Origin: Patiria miniata
Lineage: Eukaryota > Echinodermata > Asteroidea > Valvatida > Asterinidae
Length of the DNA stretch: 64,000 bases
Assembly: GCF_015706575.1 (NCBI RefSeq)
Contig: NW_024037048.1
Span: 10,061,512 to 10,125,511, forward strand
Direction: 5' to 3'
In this document: positions 51,014 through 62,613 of the stretch, one piece after another
How the letters are laid out: each line of letters opens with the position of its first letter
Numbering within the stretch: the stretch's first letter is position 1
Translations under genes and position numbers: made by a program
The notes under the pieces: model-generated
Seen by the model: only the letters and a program-made list of their open reading frames with translations
Told to the model about the DNA's origin: nothing
Databases searched by the model: none

Positions 51014-51246
51014 GATGCAACAAGCCCGACGTCATCACAAAAGATTATTTTTTTAATGCGGATTTATCGACAACAGATGACATAAGTCACCGCGACGTAC
51101 TCCGGAAAGAATTCCCCAAAAGAAAAAACACGACCGTTCCCCAAAAGGAAAAGACAAACTGTTCGCAGACTCGTTTCTGATCTGTCAGACAGAATGAAGA
51201 TGGAAAGTTTTACGGCAATTGTTCCCGACATCCTCTGTCAACCGTC

Positions 51247-51252
51247 AATAAA
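51247..51252 (+). terminator. INTS3: INTS3 proximal poly(A) signal AATAAA
   Basis: Canonical hexamer 234 nt after the stop, followed within 40 nt by T- and GT-containing sequence. It would give a short 3' UTR. Confidence 0.55.
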
Positions 51253-51760
51253 TCTTTTGTCGAAAGTTTAGAGCGTCTCTCTTCGGCTCTGCGGATGTCT
51301 CATTCGTGAATTTCTTGTTACCTAATTTCCTGCTTTCGTTTTTTTTTTTTCAAAGTGACCACCCATGATTTTTCTTTCTCAACTTTTTTGTTTGGAGTAA
51401 TGACATATTCCAAACAATTAAATGAATTTGAAATCATTTTAGAATTTAACAGGATTTTCCAGTCTACATCAGTAAAACCATTTTTTTGTTTTGTCGGTTC
51501 TTTTCCCCATCAATACGAATATATTCCTCTTTCTCGTATCAGGATCAGTGAAATGTAACATGACGGTTACACTTCTTCCAAATGTTCATACTAAAAAGAA
51601 AGTGACTACAATTTTATACTGAAAAAAAAAAGGATTTTATCGTCAATTTTGGAAGATGCCTTTTTTTAGGCAGTATTGTCAACTTTTTGGAGGACTAAAA
51701 TAATAGGCTTGTTCTACCTTCTTGGAATTGGGTAGAACTTATGGTCATTTTGTATACATA

Positions 51761-51766
51761 AATAAA
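51761..51766 (+). terminator. INTS3: INTS3 distal poly(A) signal AATAAA
   Basis: Canonical hexamer followed by a clear GT/T-rich downstream element (ttttgtacattgtgt). It is the better of the two candidate sites and gives a 3' UTR of about 0.77 kb. Confidence 0.65.
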
Positions 51767-52238
51767 ATGAATTTTGTACATTGTGTATAAATGTATATTT
51801 GTCGGTTAAGGAAAGAAAACTTCATGTGTTTATGCAATGGGAGACATTCTCCTATGTACAGTGTACATCTTTCGCCACAGTTGGTGTTGACATGAATAAG
51901 TTGTTACAAAAAAAAATCATACCTTTTTTGGTGAGAATTTGAACTTTCTTAAACCCGAACCTCCTGGGTCGTTTTGCTTGGAAACTTTTCTAAAACCTTC
52001 CAAAATTTAACAAACGTGGCAGTTTTTGTGCGCTTAAACAAAATTGGTATCAAAATCAGATAAGGAAGGGTTGGGTTTAAGAACTTTAAAAAAAAAGTTG
52101 ACCATGAACTACTTTTTAATGAAAACGGAAATAAAACTTTTCATCTTAACCCAGAATTTTTGATTCTATATGTATTAGGTTTTAATCTTGGCTGTGATTT
52201 CGTATTTACTTTATTGGGGGAGAAATTGTTTTATGTCC

Positions 52239-52752
52239 TTATAGGGAATATACAACATTTGCAAACATCAAAAGCAAAACTTTCAAATTATTGCGAAATA
52301 CCTTACTGGACTGTTAGTGATTGACAGTCTAAAGCATCCTGTGAAATCATGGCACCTGGTGTGCTGTCACTTTAAAGAAAAGTAGTATTTTTGTATCAAT
52401 TTCCAACGATGGTCGGCTGACCGGCGTTGGAAAAAATGGCTTTTTTTTTTCAAATAGTGCCCCAGTTTAGCATATTTAGTTAGTTCGCATTTGTTTGCAA
52501 TCGATTACCCAAGTATGACTGGTTCCCTGACCTTACAATTCCCCATCGTCAATAAATTGCTCCATTACATCTTAAGTGGGCCAGGGAACCAGACTACAGG
52601 AACATGATTGTTTTTCTTGGTTTTTCCAGCATCTACGAACACAAAACTTCTAACAAGTCAGTGTAACAATATTTGCTATAAGATACCAACCCCCCAAATC
52701 CACCAATTTCTGAAAATTACAGCAAATAGCAAATGTGGTATATTCCCTTTAA
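52239..52752 (+). mobile_element. TTAA MITE family 1, copy h
   Basis: Nearly full-length diverged copy downstream of the INTS3 3' UTR. Right TTAA at 52749-52752; the left is altered to TATA. Confidence 0.8.
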
Positions 52753-53089
52753 AATGTTTCATTTAGAAAACAATCTTAGATATTTGAATGCTTGTTTCAA
52801 CCGTGGATCACGTTCCTAATTTGCATGACAAAGACCTGTGCTTTTTAACTTGCCCCGTTCAACTAGAATGATGAATGAAGTACCCATTCGTCAATGTGTT
52901 CACAATGTTGCCGTTCCCATAGAGACGTGTCTTTCAAGACAGTCTTAACTACATCTATGTGACAGGATGTATGAATTCATGTTGTCTGAATGTTCCAATT
53001 TTTTACCATAATATGTGACTTGAGACCGAAACATTTCCTACACAATCATGACAATGTCATTAAATGCCGGTTCGTTCTAACGCGCATGT

Positions 53090-53405
53090 AATCGGGCAAT
53101 GAAAACAACTTCGACCAATCATGGCGTCAGAATTCGCTAGTCACCGCGGCGTGACTCATGAGGACTCACGACCAATCAAAAAGCTCGTTGTAAGGCTTTA
53201 ACAGGTATGGTTATGTATCGAGTTTCGTGGATGGTCACCAGTTTGCTATATGTAATCGGGCAGTGAAAATCTTCGACCAATCAGGCCTTGGAATTCGCTA
53301 GTCACCGCGTGACTTACGACAACTGACTCACGACCAATCAAAAAGCTCGTTTCAAGGCCTTAACAGGTATCGGCTATGTTTCGAGTTTTGTGAATGGCCA
53401 CAAGT
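53090..53405 (+). repeat. Tandem duplication of about 160 bp with CCAAT motifs
   Basis: Two diverged units (from about 53095 and 53258), each with cgaccaatca, aattcgctagtcaccgcg, cgaccaatcaaaaagctcgt and a gtttcgtg-type end. Four ACCAATCA boxes in all. Confidence 0.75.
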
Positions 53406-54257
53406 CGGGGACAGGAAATTCTGGGGTGACTTTTTGATTGTTTTGCTGCATGCGTTGAGTTTGGTTGGTAAGTTTCCTTGCAGATTTTCCCGCAAATAAG
53501 TGTAAAGAGGTTATTGATATGTAGGCCAAAAGAGGGTTTTTTTCATGCATGTTCTTTTTGTATTCTTGTGCCGTTCCTGTTTCAGTTTTGGAGTCGAATG
53601 TTTCGAACGTAAACAAATATTTTGTATTGGAAAGGAGGCTTCCGAATCGGAGTCAGGCTAGGACTGGTACTAGTCCGCTCTGATATTTGTTTTCGAATTT
53701 GATCGCGGGTTACCAGCGGCCCATATCAGCACCTCGCCAACAAGCCAAATTAACGGGACTTCCTTGAGACGAGGCTACGGGACCGTCTGGCCCGCTATCT
53801 GGAGCGACAGAGCAAGTGACGCTGGGCGTTAACGACTAGTCTCGTATCGAGGGCACTGATAGTGCCACCGGCTAAGAAGGCCACTCCCTGAAACCCAGGG
53901 ACGCGAACGGGAGGGTGCGCCCTTCGAGATTACGTGTAGCCCGTGGTATCGTGAACGGCAGTGACACATCATGCATGCGATGATGCAGTGATCAAGGCGA
54001 AACTTACAAAGAAATACAAAGTTGTGCCAATACTCAACTGCATTATATATTTGCCGATGAAATATCGTCTCTGTGTGAAGTTAAGGTCTTTAAAGCATAT
54101 TCTGTCTATTGTCTGAACATCTGGAAATCCAAAGGCATCTTGAACAAGCAATGTTTTCTTTGGAACACTTTTTTACAAAAATTACTGAAACAGTGTAAAG
54201 TAGTGTAGCCTATGATACTCTATTTTAAACCTCAATTTTACCTCACATATTCAATTG
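53406..54257. other. Intergenic, nothing recognised
   Basis: A more GC-rich patch at 53690-53960 without an open frame of note. No homology recognised. Confidence 0.35.
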
Positions 54258-54635
54258 GGTGATGTGGTCCAATGGTTACGGTGTTCGACTCGTGTGTCGT
54301 GGTACATGGGTTCGAATCCTGACCGTGGGAACATGGTGCTTGTGCTCTTGAGCAAGGCACTTTACCATTATTGCTTCGTCTTTTTCTTCGGATGGGACGT
54401 TAAGCCGAAGGTCCCGTGTGTTGTGTAATGCACGTTAAAGAACTCAGAAACACATCGCTAAGAGAAGGGGTTTGCCCCGGTGTTTCTGGTAGTGGCTGCA
54501 ATATGCGCCGCAGCACCTTGTAAACCCTTATAAGGTGCTACATAATGGGTCTCATATTTCTCATAGACTTCATAATTTCCAGCGCCTTGAGTACCTTTTG
54601 GTAGATAACGTGCGCTATATAAGACTCCTCCGGTA
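54258..54635 (+). mobile_element. tRNA-derived SINE family 1, full copy
   Basis: A tRNA-like head with A box TGGTCCAATGG and perfect B box GGTTCGAATCC, a body with cttgagcaaggcactttacc, and a 3' tail gcgccttgagtacc... gataacgtgcgctatataag. About 380 bp, Pol III type promoter. Intergenic, downstream of INTS3. Confidence 0.88.
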
Positions 54636-57261
54636 TTAATTTTGCTTTTTTTCTTCCAAAAAAACCCTTCGACTTGGTACGATTGTGATCAAAACGCCTC
54701 ACACTTTTTACTTTTCTGCCGCATCATGTTCAAAACCCAGACAGCGGCTGTTCACGATTTCAGTCACCAGATCCCGCCACCTGTTGTCCATTAATTGCCC
54801 GTAAATGGCCGTCGAGCGCACCCCGCCCATTTCTTGCTCCTGAGCCTGTCGGCGGGTTCAAGTTTGGTCAAATAAATTGGTGCTGATATGGCGGGGGTTA
54901 CACCGGGCATCATTCAGCGGGGGTCTTTAGTGGGCGGGACGGGCCACATCCCCCTTAATCTATCGTCTTGAAGACGGTCGTCTTGTCCTACTTGACTAAG
55001 TTACAGCTCCGTGATTATGTCCATAACTACTACCGAGTAAAAAGAATGGAGCAAAATTCGGAATTAATATACAGGATGACCCCCAAAAAATGCATCTCTG
55101 AAACATTTGCCTTTTTTTCAAACTTGATCTGTGATTTGTTATGTTTTGGATATCAGATTAAAGCTGAGAGCTTTTTCTTTCAAATACTGAAAAAAAAACA
55201 CATTAAAACAGTACATTGGGTTGATGACAAAATGCCTATTACAATGTATGTAACACAACTCATTTTTTTCTCCATTCCAATGGCATTTCCATTTTACACT
55301 GTACCTATTTGTGCATGAAATGCATTTTGCGCATTGTGTCCTAATCCATTTCCCTCAATATGCCCTTGTTTTCGATTGTCCATCTGTTTCTGTGAAGTCT
55401 GCACAAATTGTGTCTTCCTCTACAAGAAAGATTGTGTTCTACCCTGAACGCTTCTGCCTCCAATTCCTCCCCATACTCTCTCACGTCTTAATTCCGGTTC
55501 TCCTTTTTAATGTTTTGCTAGCCCATGCGTTCGGTGCCCCCCCCCCCCACTCTGTCTGTCTTTAATAACCTCCCTCACCCCACCCCGCTTCCCCACCCTG
55601 CCTTCAGTCGCTAGTCTGTCCTCCCAATGACTTCCCCCCAATTGCCGTTCCATTCACTGATCGGATGTCGCTAACTGATGAATTAATCCCCAGATTAAGG
55701 CTGAGCTGGCTGGACGGCCGTAGATTTTCTGCCACGAGGGAGCGGCGCGTGGCGGTGCCTCACCCCGCCGCGTTTGGCTGCGACCGCCCCGTTGGCTTCC
55801 TAACAAATTTGCCCTTGGAAATTTTATCAGTGAGAAATTGGCGGAATCTTAACTAAGTGATAATGTGCATGCATAATGCTTACAATAGGCCTATATCCGC
55901 ATTTCAGGCAGTGTAATTTGTTTTAAGAAAATTTCAGTTTCTATTCAAAGAGTTCTACTACGGTGCGATTTTTTTTAAATTTAATTTGTCAGAAATAACC
56001 GTTATTCTTTACAAGTTTACACACTTTTACACTTTAAATTCTCCTGCTTTGAAACTTATTGGTTGCTTGACAAAGTTGCTTATAAAACAAGGCTTGCTCA
56101 ACAACTTTATACAAAGGGTGCATGGAAGAACGATTCTATACCGTTTGTAGGCATTTCAAACTACATTTTTACTTTTTTTCAGGATAAGAAAGGCATATGC
56201 ATTGTGTGTGCAAAGGCATACGTGTTTCTGCGGTTTTTCCTCAGTAAAGCCAATATAGCTTATAAGTTGATGCCATATCAGGGCGTTCCCCCTCCCTAGT
56301 CACCCGATGACTCGGTCATCCAGCGGCCCACCAGGCCAGTCTCTCTACCGTCCCGAGCCTCCCAACACGGCATTGTGCTAACGTCATTCCCCGCTCGACA
56401 AAACGGACCGGAAGACCGGGGGCTTTTGTGTTCCAATCCCAATACTTCGTCTCAAATCGAGTGTGACAGTCAACTTTTGTCTGATTTGTCATCCAGATAA
56501 CACTGATTGCTTTTGTTTTAAGCCCGGTGGCCCTCAGGGTAATCTAGATCCAGGGATACGTGTGGATGACACACCGGAAGCTGTCTGTATCTCTCATTGT
56601 TTTTTCAAGACGTTGTCGAGATGGATCTTGGTGACTGGACTGGTGATGAGGAGCCCTGGCGCGGCGGGGTGTGGCCTAGCTTGGCACGGCAAGACATATG
56701 ACACGGGTGACTGAGATTTTATTTTCTGGAGGGTTTATCTCCGGAAAGCCTTCCAAAAAGAAGGGTGTGTCAAGTTCAGAGGTTCCAGCTGTTGTCTGCT
56801 GAGCTTGGTCAGTCTTGGTCGAGTTTATTCACAATTCGCAAGAAGAGAGTATATGTGTCATTATATTAAAACAAAATACGGGACCGTCTTGGGATCGATC
56901 GGTCGGCCAGAAAACTAAAACGATGCAAAGTGCGTACATCATTCATGCAAGCATTACATTGACTGTGTGGGATTCCGAACAAAAGATGTCCACATAAACC
57001 AGGTAGCAGCGACGCTGTGTGGACTTGCCCGCGTCCACACAGTGTTTCCCCCTCTCTGAAAAAAAAAACAGGTTGAGAGGCATTTTGGGGTTAGGTTTAT
57101 CCGTGGCAAAACGAAGAGAAACACTAAAGGGAATCATAGAAAAAATTGGGTTGAAAGAGTTTTCCCAGTGTGAGTGAAATGAGTTTTTTACACAGGTTTT
57201 TCTTAACTACACGAAAACAAAGAATGTCCACACTAGGTATGTAACGTAAACGTGAGTTTAC
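54636..57261. other. Intergenic, no recognised gene
   Basis: Includes a Tc1/mariner-like end TACAGGATGACCCCC at about 55070 and GC-rich patches at 54720-54950, 55640-55800 and 56290-56420. Frames up to 116 codons show no family motifs. Confidence 0.35.
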
Positions 57262-57410
57262 AAGGGCGTCAATCGCTTCTCAAAGGTTGGGGGCACCTTG
57301 ATCAGAACTAACTGCGAGCGTGAAGCCTAATGGCGTATGGTTTGGATTCTAGACGCTCTGTTGTGCAATCTGAGGCAATTTCTGACCACTTTAACATTTT
57401 TTTTGTAGCA
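57262..57410 (+). mobile_element. hAT-like MITE fragment
   Basis: Starts caagggcgtcaat and includes ttctagacgctctg and aatttctgaccactttaac; the right part is missing. Confidence 0.6.
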
Positions 57411-58633
57411 GAAGATCATCAATTAAACATCATTTTCGAGTTTGGAGTCATTGACTCAGCTATTCTGAGCTATAGAATGAAATTAATGTAGGCTACAATT
57501 TTTTATTCGGGGACCAAAAAGGTGTGTGTGAGGGGGGGGGGGCGGCAAACGATGGTATCTGAACAAAATACTCAAGCCATCTTTGACAAGGTGCAGTTGA
57601 CTTACATCAGGCCTACATATGCACTACGCAGCGCATTTTATCGCAGCCCAAAAGGTTAAAACCTCTTGGCTGTGATAAATGGCAGCCATTGCATATTAAA
57701 CAGCAAGGGTTTAATACGAAAACAAGACTGCGTCTTGACCTCGAGATTCTGACCATTCAGCGTACCTGATAACACCGTAGCGCGTCGCGCGCGTCAATCA
57801 TTTGCATACGCGCAACGCGTGCGTGTTAAAAAAAGACGCGTGATTGGTCACTGAATTTAATGACAGGTGCATATGAGAGATCAGACAGGCTGCTTTTGTA
57901 TTTTGTGACTTCGGACAAGTCTTGTAAGAGTTAACAGCATTTCTAACTTACGGACAATGGAGACTCGTTGGGTAAGTAGATAAAGAAATATCTGTGAAGT
58001 TCGTTTTATTTATGGACAAGTCTTCCACTTCGACATGGTTCCCTTCATAACCAAGAATTTCCAAACGTGAGTTGAGGAGTTTGGAACTCATACTAGTGCT
58101 CCGCTCGATAAAACGTGCTTTGCGAAATAATGCTTTAGGAAAAGGTTGTGTCCGGAAATTTGGCACAAGATAAGGCGGCGGCGAATTTGTATAATCCCAC
58201 AATTTAATATGAATCCCAAGTAGGCCTATTAAACAGTTACAACTTTATTTGGACGATATCAACAATATAGCGTGTTAATTGTAAGCAATTGAACTGTTGA
58301 ACCGAGGGATAGTGTTTGCCATAAATTTTAATGGTGTTTATGCTTACACCTAGACCCGTAAACGTGGCTTTAGTATATTCATAGCCACGCTCCGTTCACT
58401 GAACATTCGACAAGTTTGAAATCCCGGTTGGAGACGTAGACCTTCCAAATACAGTCCCGAAATTTAACGAGCACTGTTTGTTCAGTACTTAATTAAGAGT
58501 TTATCCAAGAACTTCCAGTGGCATATAAGATCTACCCTTCCAAAGAAATTTCGGGACTGCGAATGAAAGTCTTCATCTGGGATTTTGAACATGTCGAAAG
58601 TACAGAGATATGAACGGATCGTGGCTATGTATA
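57411..58633. other. Intergenic, hairpin and CpG patch
   Basis: An imperfect hairpin TTTATCGCAGCC ... GGCTGTGATAAA at 57638-57682 and a CpG-rich patch at 57775-57840 (gtagcgcgtcgcgcgcgtca). No gene recognised. Confidence 0.4.
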
Positions 58634-58980
58634 AAGGGCGAGTCAACAAAAACCGAAACCCAAATGTCGGGACCATTTTGTTTTAGTGAAGTTCTGCATG
58701 CTATGCAGCACTTTCAAAATCTAGGATATGAAAGCCCAATTTATAATGTACTTTTCAAGTTAAGGAATTTTGACCACAAACACCGTTTTGAAGTTTTGTC
58801 CACGGATCACAAAAAGGTAAGTGTTCTTTCAGTAAAACGAAAACAATTCACATGTGAATTGTTTTCGTTGGGCTTTCGTATCCTAGATTTTGAAAGTGCA
58901 ACAGGCAAAACGTCATTTAAAAATTATTCAAATATTGGTCCCGACATTTGGGTTTCGGGGTTTTTTTTTTACTCGCCCTG
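58634..58980. mobile_element. mariner-like foldback MITE
   Basis: Ends AAGGGCGAGT / ACTCGCCCTG with TA flanks; ACCCAAATGTCGGGACCA is inverted at both ends. The whole element folds back on itself around a perfect 30-bp palindrome at 58838-58867 (AACAATTCACATGTGAATTG core). It creates spurious overlapping reading frames. Confidence 0.8.
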
Positions 58981-59140
58981 TACTACTTCTATGGAAGTGC
59001 GCATCGATTGGTTGTTTTCTCGCCGTCTGTTCGTCCGTGGCTCTTCTTACTTGTACAAAAATAGCTCCTTCAACTTCACAAGCAAAAACAGAACAAGCAA
59101 GTCACATGACAACTGAAATTCACGGAAACAAAAAACCAAA

Positions 59141-61525
59141 GGTCCAGACGGATCATATCCATTATCTTCGAGATCTGAATTTAATTTTCCAATCCCATTC
59201 TAAAATAATATCAGCATACAAAATTTCATTAAAGGAACTTTTTTTCAGGATAAAAAATGGTTCTTCATTAAATTACACATTTCTTGACCAAATTGTGTTT
59301 GGGTTGTTCGCAAAAACTTCCTGTATATTACAAACTGGATATAATTTAAATTTGATTGGGGAACACTAACGAAATTAACACTGTATATAAGTGCATCAAA
59401 CAAGAATTAAAACTTCCAAATTTTAAGATAAAAACAGAACTTGAAAATTATCTTAACTATAAACAGCAATTGTATTAACAATTCTTACTTTTTGGTATTA
59501 TTCACATTATGTACAGTTTCATTTATACACATATAACACATTATTTGACAGAAAATATTTTAATATACAGTTGTTTTGTTTTTCTGTACAAAATACAAAA
59601 AAAAATGACAAAGTTCACACACTTTGTATAATTAAATAATAAAATAATGTGCACTGTACAATCCTTTAAATCGGAGATAGATGGTAGTGGCTGTCATGTT
59701 GATTCTTTACATTTTGGCCTTCAAATACGCAAAGAAATGGCAGATAGATTTTAAAAATGCTCGCATTTGTTAAAATAAGTATTGATTATTATAAAGTTCA
59801 TCAAATAAAAACTGTTTGGGGGAGATCGATTTGTAAAAAAGGGGAAACCCCAATAAAAAGAAATGGCTTTTTCCACATTTCACATTATTATAAGAAAACA
59901 TTCTCAATTTTCAACTTAACTTTATATTTGAATGTGAAAGACATATGAATGGATACAGTTAGATTTCAGCCCACAAATGTCTACTTTTCATTCTATGAGA
60001 TTTATGAGAGCTCTTTTTAATAAATAGTTTGTTTTCAATCTGGGAAGAGTTATAATTAAAGTGGGAGGCAAAGGCAGTTTTGGTTTTTCATTGAGATGTT
60101 AAAAGATTTGTCCGGCAATTTTTATTCAGGTAACCACTACAGAATCATTTTCAAAATGTTGGTATAAACAGGTTTTTTTCACCAAATGTTTTTTTAAACC
60201 AACTTTCACTCAAACATCATCCCACATTATCACCGGGGAAACAATTTCTCCAATAAATTAGTGTATTTTGGCACTAAAAAAAAATTCCTAGAAAACAAAT
60301 AATTTATGCATTTTAAAACGAAATATCAGAATTTCACTGCAGCATTAAACAAATTTAAATCCATTCACAATTTGTTTTTAAACATTTTTAGAAATCTAAA
60401 CGCAGATTTTGATGGTGTACAATTGTTACAACTGTAGCACTATGTATGCAGCATGAATGCCTTATGTTTGTTTTGTGACGATTTCAAACTTAAAATTGTT
60501 AAAAAGATTCCTTGAAATAGACTTCCTGAAACTTTTTTGAACTGCAAAGAATCATAAGAAGCAATGGACATTAAAGTTCTGTGGCCATTTAGTTCAATTC
60601 CTATTTTTGTGACTATTGAAAAATTAGTCTGGTAACTGTGACAAGCAGATGTGGTTCATATGCATTTGTGCAGAAGCTTCTGGGGACAAGACCAAGATGG
60701 CAGCAACAAATAACTTTCTTGATTATCTGAATATTGTTGGCAGGGTTCTTAGAATAAATAATTCTGTTCCAAATAAACTTTACCCTATAATTGCAATGCT
60801 TGCGCAATCAATGTTCCTGCATCTGACTCAATTTTTTTTGAAAAACTCTACGCGCTGTGCAAAGATAAATATCGGGTAAACAAACGCTGATACTTATTTT
60901 AGCATTTCAACTGAATTTTGTGAACAGAGTGTTAACAATTGGCAAATCAAGTGCAAATACATCTTAAGTGCAAAATGTGCAAACAGTTCCGTTGGAGTTA
61001 CCATAACTAGTGAAGCAGTGTGACATGTCCACATACAAAAAAGAGGGGGCCGAAACTAATATCTCAAATTCTGACTATCATAAAAGACGAGGACAGACTC
61101 AATGTCGGCCAAGTTTGGTGCGGTGGTTCAGCTAAGTTGCTACGTTCAGTCTATGTAGTTCAGACGTTTGCACGGTGCAAGAACTGCTTTTGTTCACTGT
61201 ATCTGGCAAGTTCACGGAGGTGATTTTGGAACTTGTATCTCGCGCGTTCCCAACTCGGGTAGGACACACGATCAGCACATCATGTCCTTGGTTTAAGAAC
61301 TGCCTCCAACTACACGTTACAAAACGGAACTGCAGATTGACGGTGTAGTGCGATAGCTAGCTGCTTGTAGAGCTAATGGCGGAAGATAGGGTCGCTTCGG
61401 GTGGAACCCACGAACTGGCAAATTTCTGGCCTAGTGATCTCGCTGTTCAAGAGAACTCACATTGTTTGAAAGTCTCAGGGCAAGATTCACCAACTGTCCG
61501 CAATTTGTTCTCAGGGACGGTGGAC
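59141..61525 (-). other. AT-rich stretch downstream of the Rit-type gene, probably partly its 3' UTR
   Basis: No coding similarity and little repeat sequence. A minus-strand AATAAA is at 60126-60121, about 1.4 kb after the stop; the transcript could end there or further down. The repeat-free, AT-rich character is what suggests UTR; it is not proof. Confidence 0.35.
60121..60126 (-). terminator. Candidate poly(A) signal of the Rit-type gene
   Basis: Minus-strand AATAAA, 1.4 kb after the stop. Its downstream GU element is poor, so it is only a candidate. Confidence 0.3.
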
Positions 61526-61765
61526 TCATAACGTGGTGTTGCTCTTTTTCCTGAAGACCTTTCGGACGAGATTCTGCAGCTTGATAGACTTGTCCTTCTT
61601 CTTAAACCTCTTCTCCAGGGCGAGAATGTCGTTCTTCTCCTTCATTCGAATCTCTCGGACCAACGTGTAGAAGACGTCGTCCACAAAATGCCGCAAGGCT
61701 GCGGAGGTCTCGAAAAACGGGCAGCTGAATTCCCGGGCTAAGGCCTGGCCTTCCTCTGTCGTGAC
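61526..61765 (-). CDS. RIT1: Rit/Ric-type Ras GTPase, last coding exon
   Basis: The exon follows a ctag acceptor and continues in phase: [20 protein letters not shown], then [20 protein letters not shown], a charged stretch ([19 protein letters not shown]) and [13 protein letters not shown] before TGA. It matches RIT1 [32 protein letters not shown] and the basic tail. ETSAA is the G5 motif. There is no CAAX box: the protein ends in a polybasic segment, as in Rit/Ric proteins, which attach to the plasma membrane by charge rather than a prenyl group (family knowledge). The gene is tail to tail with INTS3. Confidence 0.92.
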   Translation of the reverse strand, partial: VTTEEGQALAREFSCPFFETSAALRHFVDDVFYTLVREIRMKEKNDILALEKRFKKKDKSIKLQNLVRKVFRKKSNTTL

Positions 61766-62421
61766 CTAGAATAAAGATACCAAGGAACATTCATTGAATA
61801 TTCAGATATGCAAAGTAAGTAAAATTTGAATATATCAATATAGAATACATCTAATTGACTTTGTCAGGCTCTGAAAAGTGACTTTTATCTGTAAGCCAGC
61901 TACACAAAACACATAAGCTTGCTTTAAAAGCTAAATTCTGTTAAAAAAAGGACTTGTAAAACAGTGTTGCCCCCTTTTCAATACCCAAAGGTGCTCTCTG
62001 CAATAGGAACCTAGCTGTGGTTATCTGATTCTGCGTGGGTGTGCTTTTAGGGACACATGTGAGCGGATTTTCAATTATATAAATGTCCAAAATTAGCACA
62101 TGTGCCTTCAGGACACAGTTTTCATTCTGTGAATTTTGGAGAAAGCTTTTCGAGAGTCTTAAAAGGTCGCTCTTTTTCTCTGCTTTGTTTCATATTCGGA
62201 GGGGATGTAAGTGGTTAAATGACTCATGACTTGAATTCCACCGAACCGTGCCAGTAAGTGGTCTCCGCAAATAACACTAATGCATGTTCCTTGAATGAAA
62301 GGTGACATCTGTCGAGTGCATGTTCGTGCCGATTTGCTGGTTGCGCATCTTGGGTCCACGAAAAAAAAAATTCCCGCGTCCATGCACGACCTAGATCAAA
62401 ACGGGATGCGCTGTCACTCAC
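61766..62421 (-). other. Intron of the Rit-type gene
   Basis: A GT-AG intron (minus strand) between the last two coding exons, 656 nt. Nothing else was recognised in it. Confidence 0.8.
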
Positions 62422-62613
62422 CGCGCGTTTGTGCTCCAAGTCGTACTTGTTGCCGACCAGAACGACGGGCACCTCATCGGTGTTCCGCACGCGCTCGATG
62501 ACTTTCTTGAACTCCGACGCTTCCAGGAAACTGCGGCGGTCGGTGATGGAGTAGCAGATGATGAAACCCTCGCCGCCTCGCATGTACTGGTCTCGCATGG
62601 CTGTAAACTCCGC
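62422..62613 (-). CDS. RIT1: Rit/Ric-type Ras GTPase, penultimate coding exon (5' partial gene)
   Basis: The minus strand encodes 64 residues starting [20 protein letters not shown] and continuing YSITDRRSF, then [15 protein letters not shown]. Vertebrate RIT1 has [29 protein letters not shown] and VVLVGNKSDL. This is the middle of the G domain: switch II just after DTAGQ, and the G4 motif NKYD for guanine recognition. Acceptor cgcag and donor GCG|gtgagt are both clear. The P-loop and switch I exons are not in the remaining 1.4 kb, so the gene begins beyond the right edge. Vertebrates have RIT1 and RIT2 and flies Ric; this may be the single pre-duplication ortholog. Confidence 0.92.

Larger units (their letters stand above)
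51014..51790 (+). other. INTS3: INTS3 3' UTR
   Basis: Sequence after the stop codon with no splice-compatible coding continuation. It is AT-rich and free of the interspersed repeats seen on both sides. The end is set by the second poly(A) signal plus about 20 nt. Confidence 0.7.

Noticed and set aside
58610-59369. Overlapping frames of 168 and 159 codons
   Set aside because: They run through the foldback MITE at 58634 and have no family motifs.
61602-61790. Minus-strand frame of 62 codons
   Set aside because: It overlaps the last Rit-type exon in another frame; the exon frame matches the Ras family and splices correctly.
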